From assembly GCA_020630835.1 (NCBI GenBank), contig JAHDIL010000164.1, positions 1 to 5,206 on the forward strand: a stretch of 5,206 nt of DNA, read 5' to 3'. Shown one piece after another: positions 5,199-5,206 of this stretch. The position numbers and the translations under genes were made by a program. A model generated the notes under the pieces. It searched no databases and had not been told where the DNA came from. It was given only the letters and a program-made list of their open reading frames with translations. The first letter of the stretch is position 1; every line of letters begins with the position of its first letter. The stretch is from Verrucomicrobiota bacterium (GTDB taxonomy: Bacteria > Verrucomicrobiota > Verrucomicrobiia > Verrucomicrobiales > DEV007).

Positions 5199-5206
5199 AT
5201 TTGTCC

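Larger units (their letters stand above)
4955..5206. repeat. intergenic BIME-like repeat array, running off the right edge
   Basis: The array begins three bases after the rnc stop and fills the rest of the window, with no ORF I can support. It has two 123-bp-period units, a partial leading unit, and alternating-orientation hairpins with the same design: a GTAG or TTAG head, an 8-base stem beginning CCGC and ending GTGG, and a GTAA loop. This resembles REP elements grouped as BIMEs, which in other bacteria are spread by RAYT (TnpA-REP) transposases. No such transposase is in the window. Confidence 0.7.
5101..5206. repeat. tandem repeat copy 2 (reaches the window edge)
   Basis: This is the second copy of the 106-base block. 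It stops exactly at the window end, so its true end and any further copies cannot be seen. Here GCTTGG (5115-5120) and CCAAGC (5151-5156) pair perfectly, enclosing the minus-strand hairpin. In copy 1 the T makes this a G-T pair at one position. Confidence 0.95.

Noticed and set aside
4955..5206. CRISPR array
   Set aside because: There are only two long copies with a 123-bp period and a 17-base gap. The repeats carry internal opposite-strand hairpins, there are no short regular repeats with unique spacers, and there are no cas genes.
4978..5206. Insertion sequence or group II intron remnant
   Set aside because: No transposase or reverse-transcriptase coding is present, and no target-site duplication can be defined within the window.

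Overview
The window is an ordinary chromosomal stretch from a bacterium of intermediate GC. Shine-Dalgarno signals are weak or absent before most genes. A Verrucomicrobiota or other PVC-group origin is my best guess. It rests on gene content (a DUF1802 protein beside a coiled-coil/C4 zinc-ribbon protein, and a long RtcB form) and on the style of intergenic repeat, and nothing here proves it.

Left part (1-2562): a ComEC/Rec2-type DNA-uptake channel gene runs leftward off the edge (start at 676). It was identified by reading the minus strand through the boundary. Diverging from it, 36 bp away, is tRNA-Gly(TCC), followed on the same strand by a 517-residue RtcB-family RNA ligase gene and a likely intrinsic terminator.

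Middle (2590-3976): a leftward two-gene unit holds a DUF1802 protein and, 31 bp downstream, a 248-residue coiled-coil/C4 zinc-ribbon protein. It converges with rtcB.

Right part (4062-5206): a candidate promoter, tRNA-His(GTG) with the encoded extra G-1, a short leader with a tiny in-frame ORF, and rnc (ribonuclease III). Immediately after the rnc stop begins a repeat array that runs to the window edge. It has a 123-bp tandem unit in two nearly identical copies plus a partial third. Each unit carries two REP-like hairpins in opposite orientation: a GTAG or TTAG head, an 8-bp stem and a GTAA loop. This BIME-like array is the most interesting part of the window.

The plus-strand genes share an RNA-processing theme. 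Each of two tRNAs is followed on the same strand by an RNA-processing enzyme (RNA ligase, RNase III) with no clear promoter in between. I see no CRISPR array, prophage, transposase gene or defence system.
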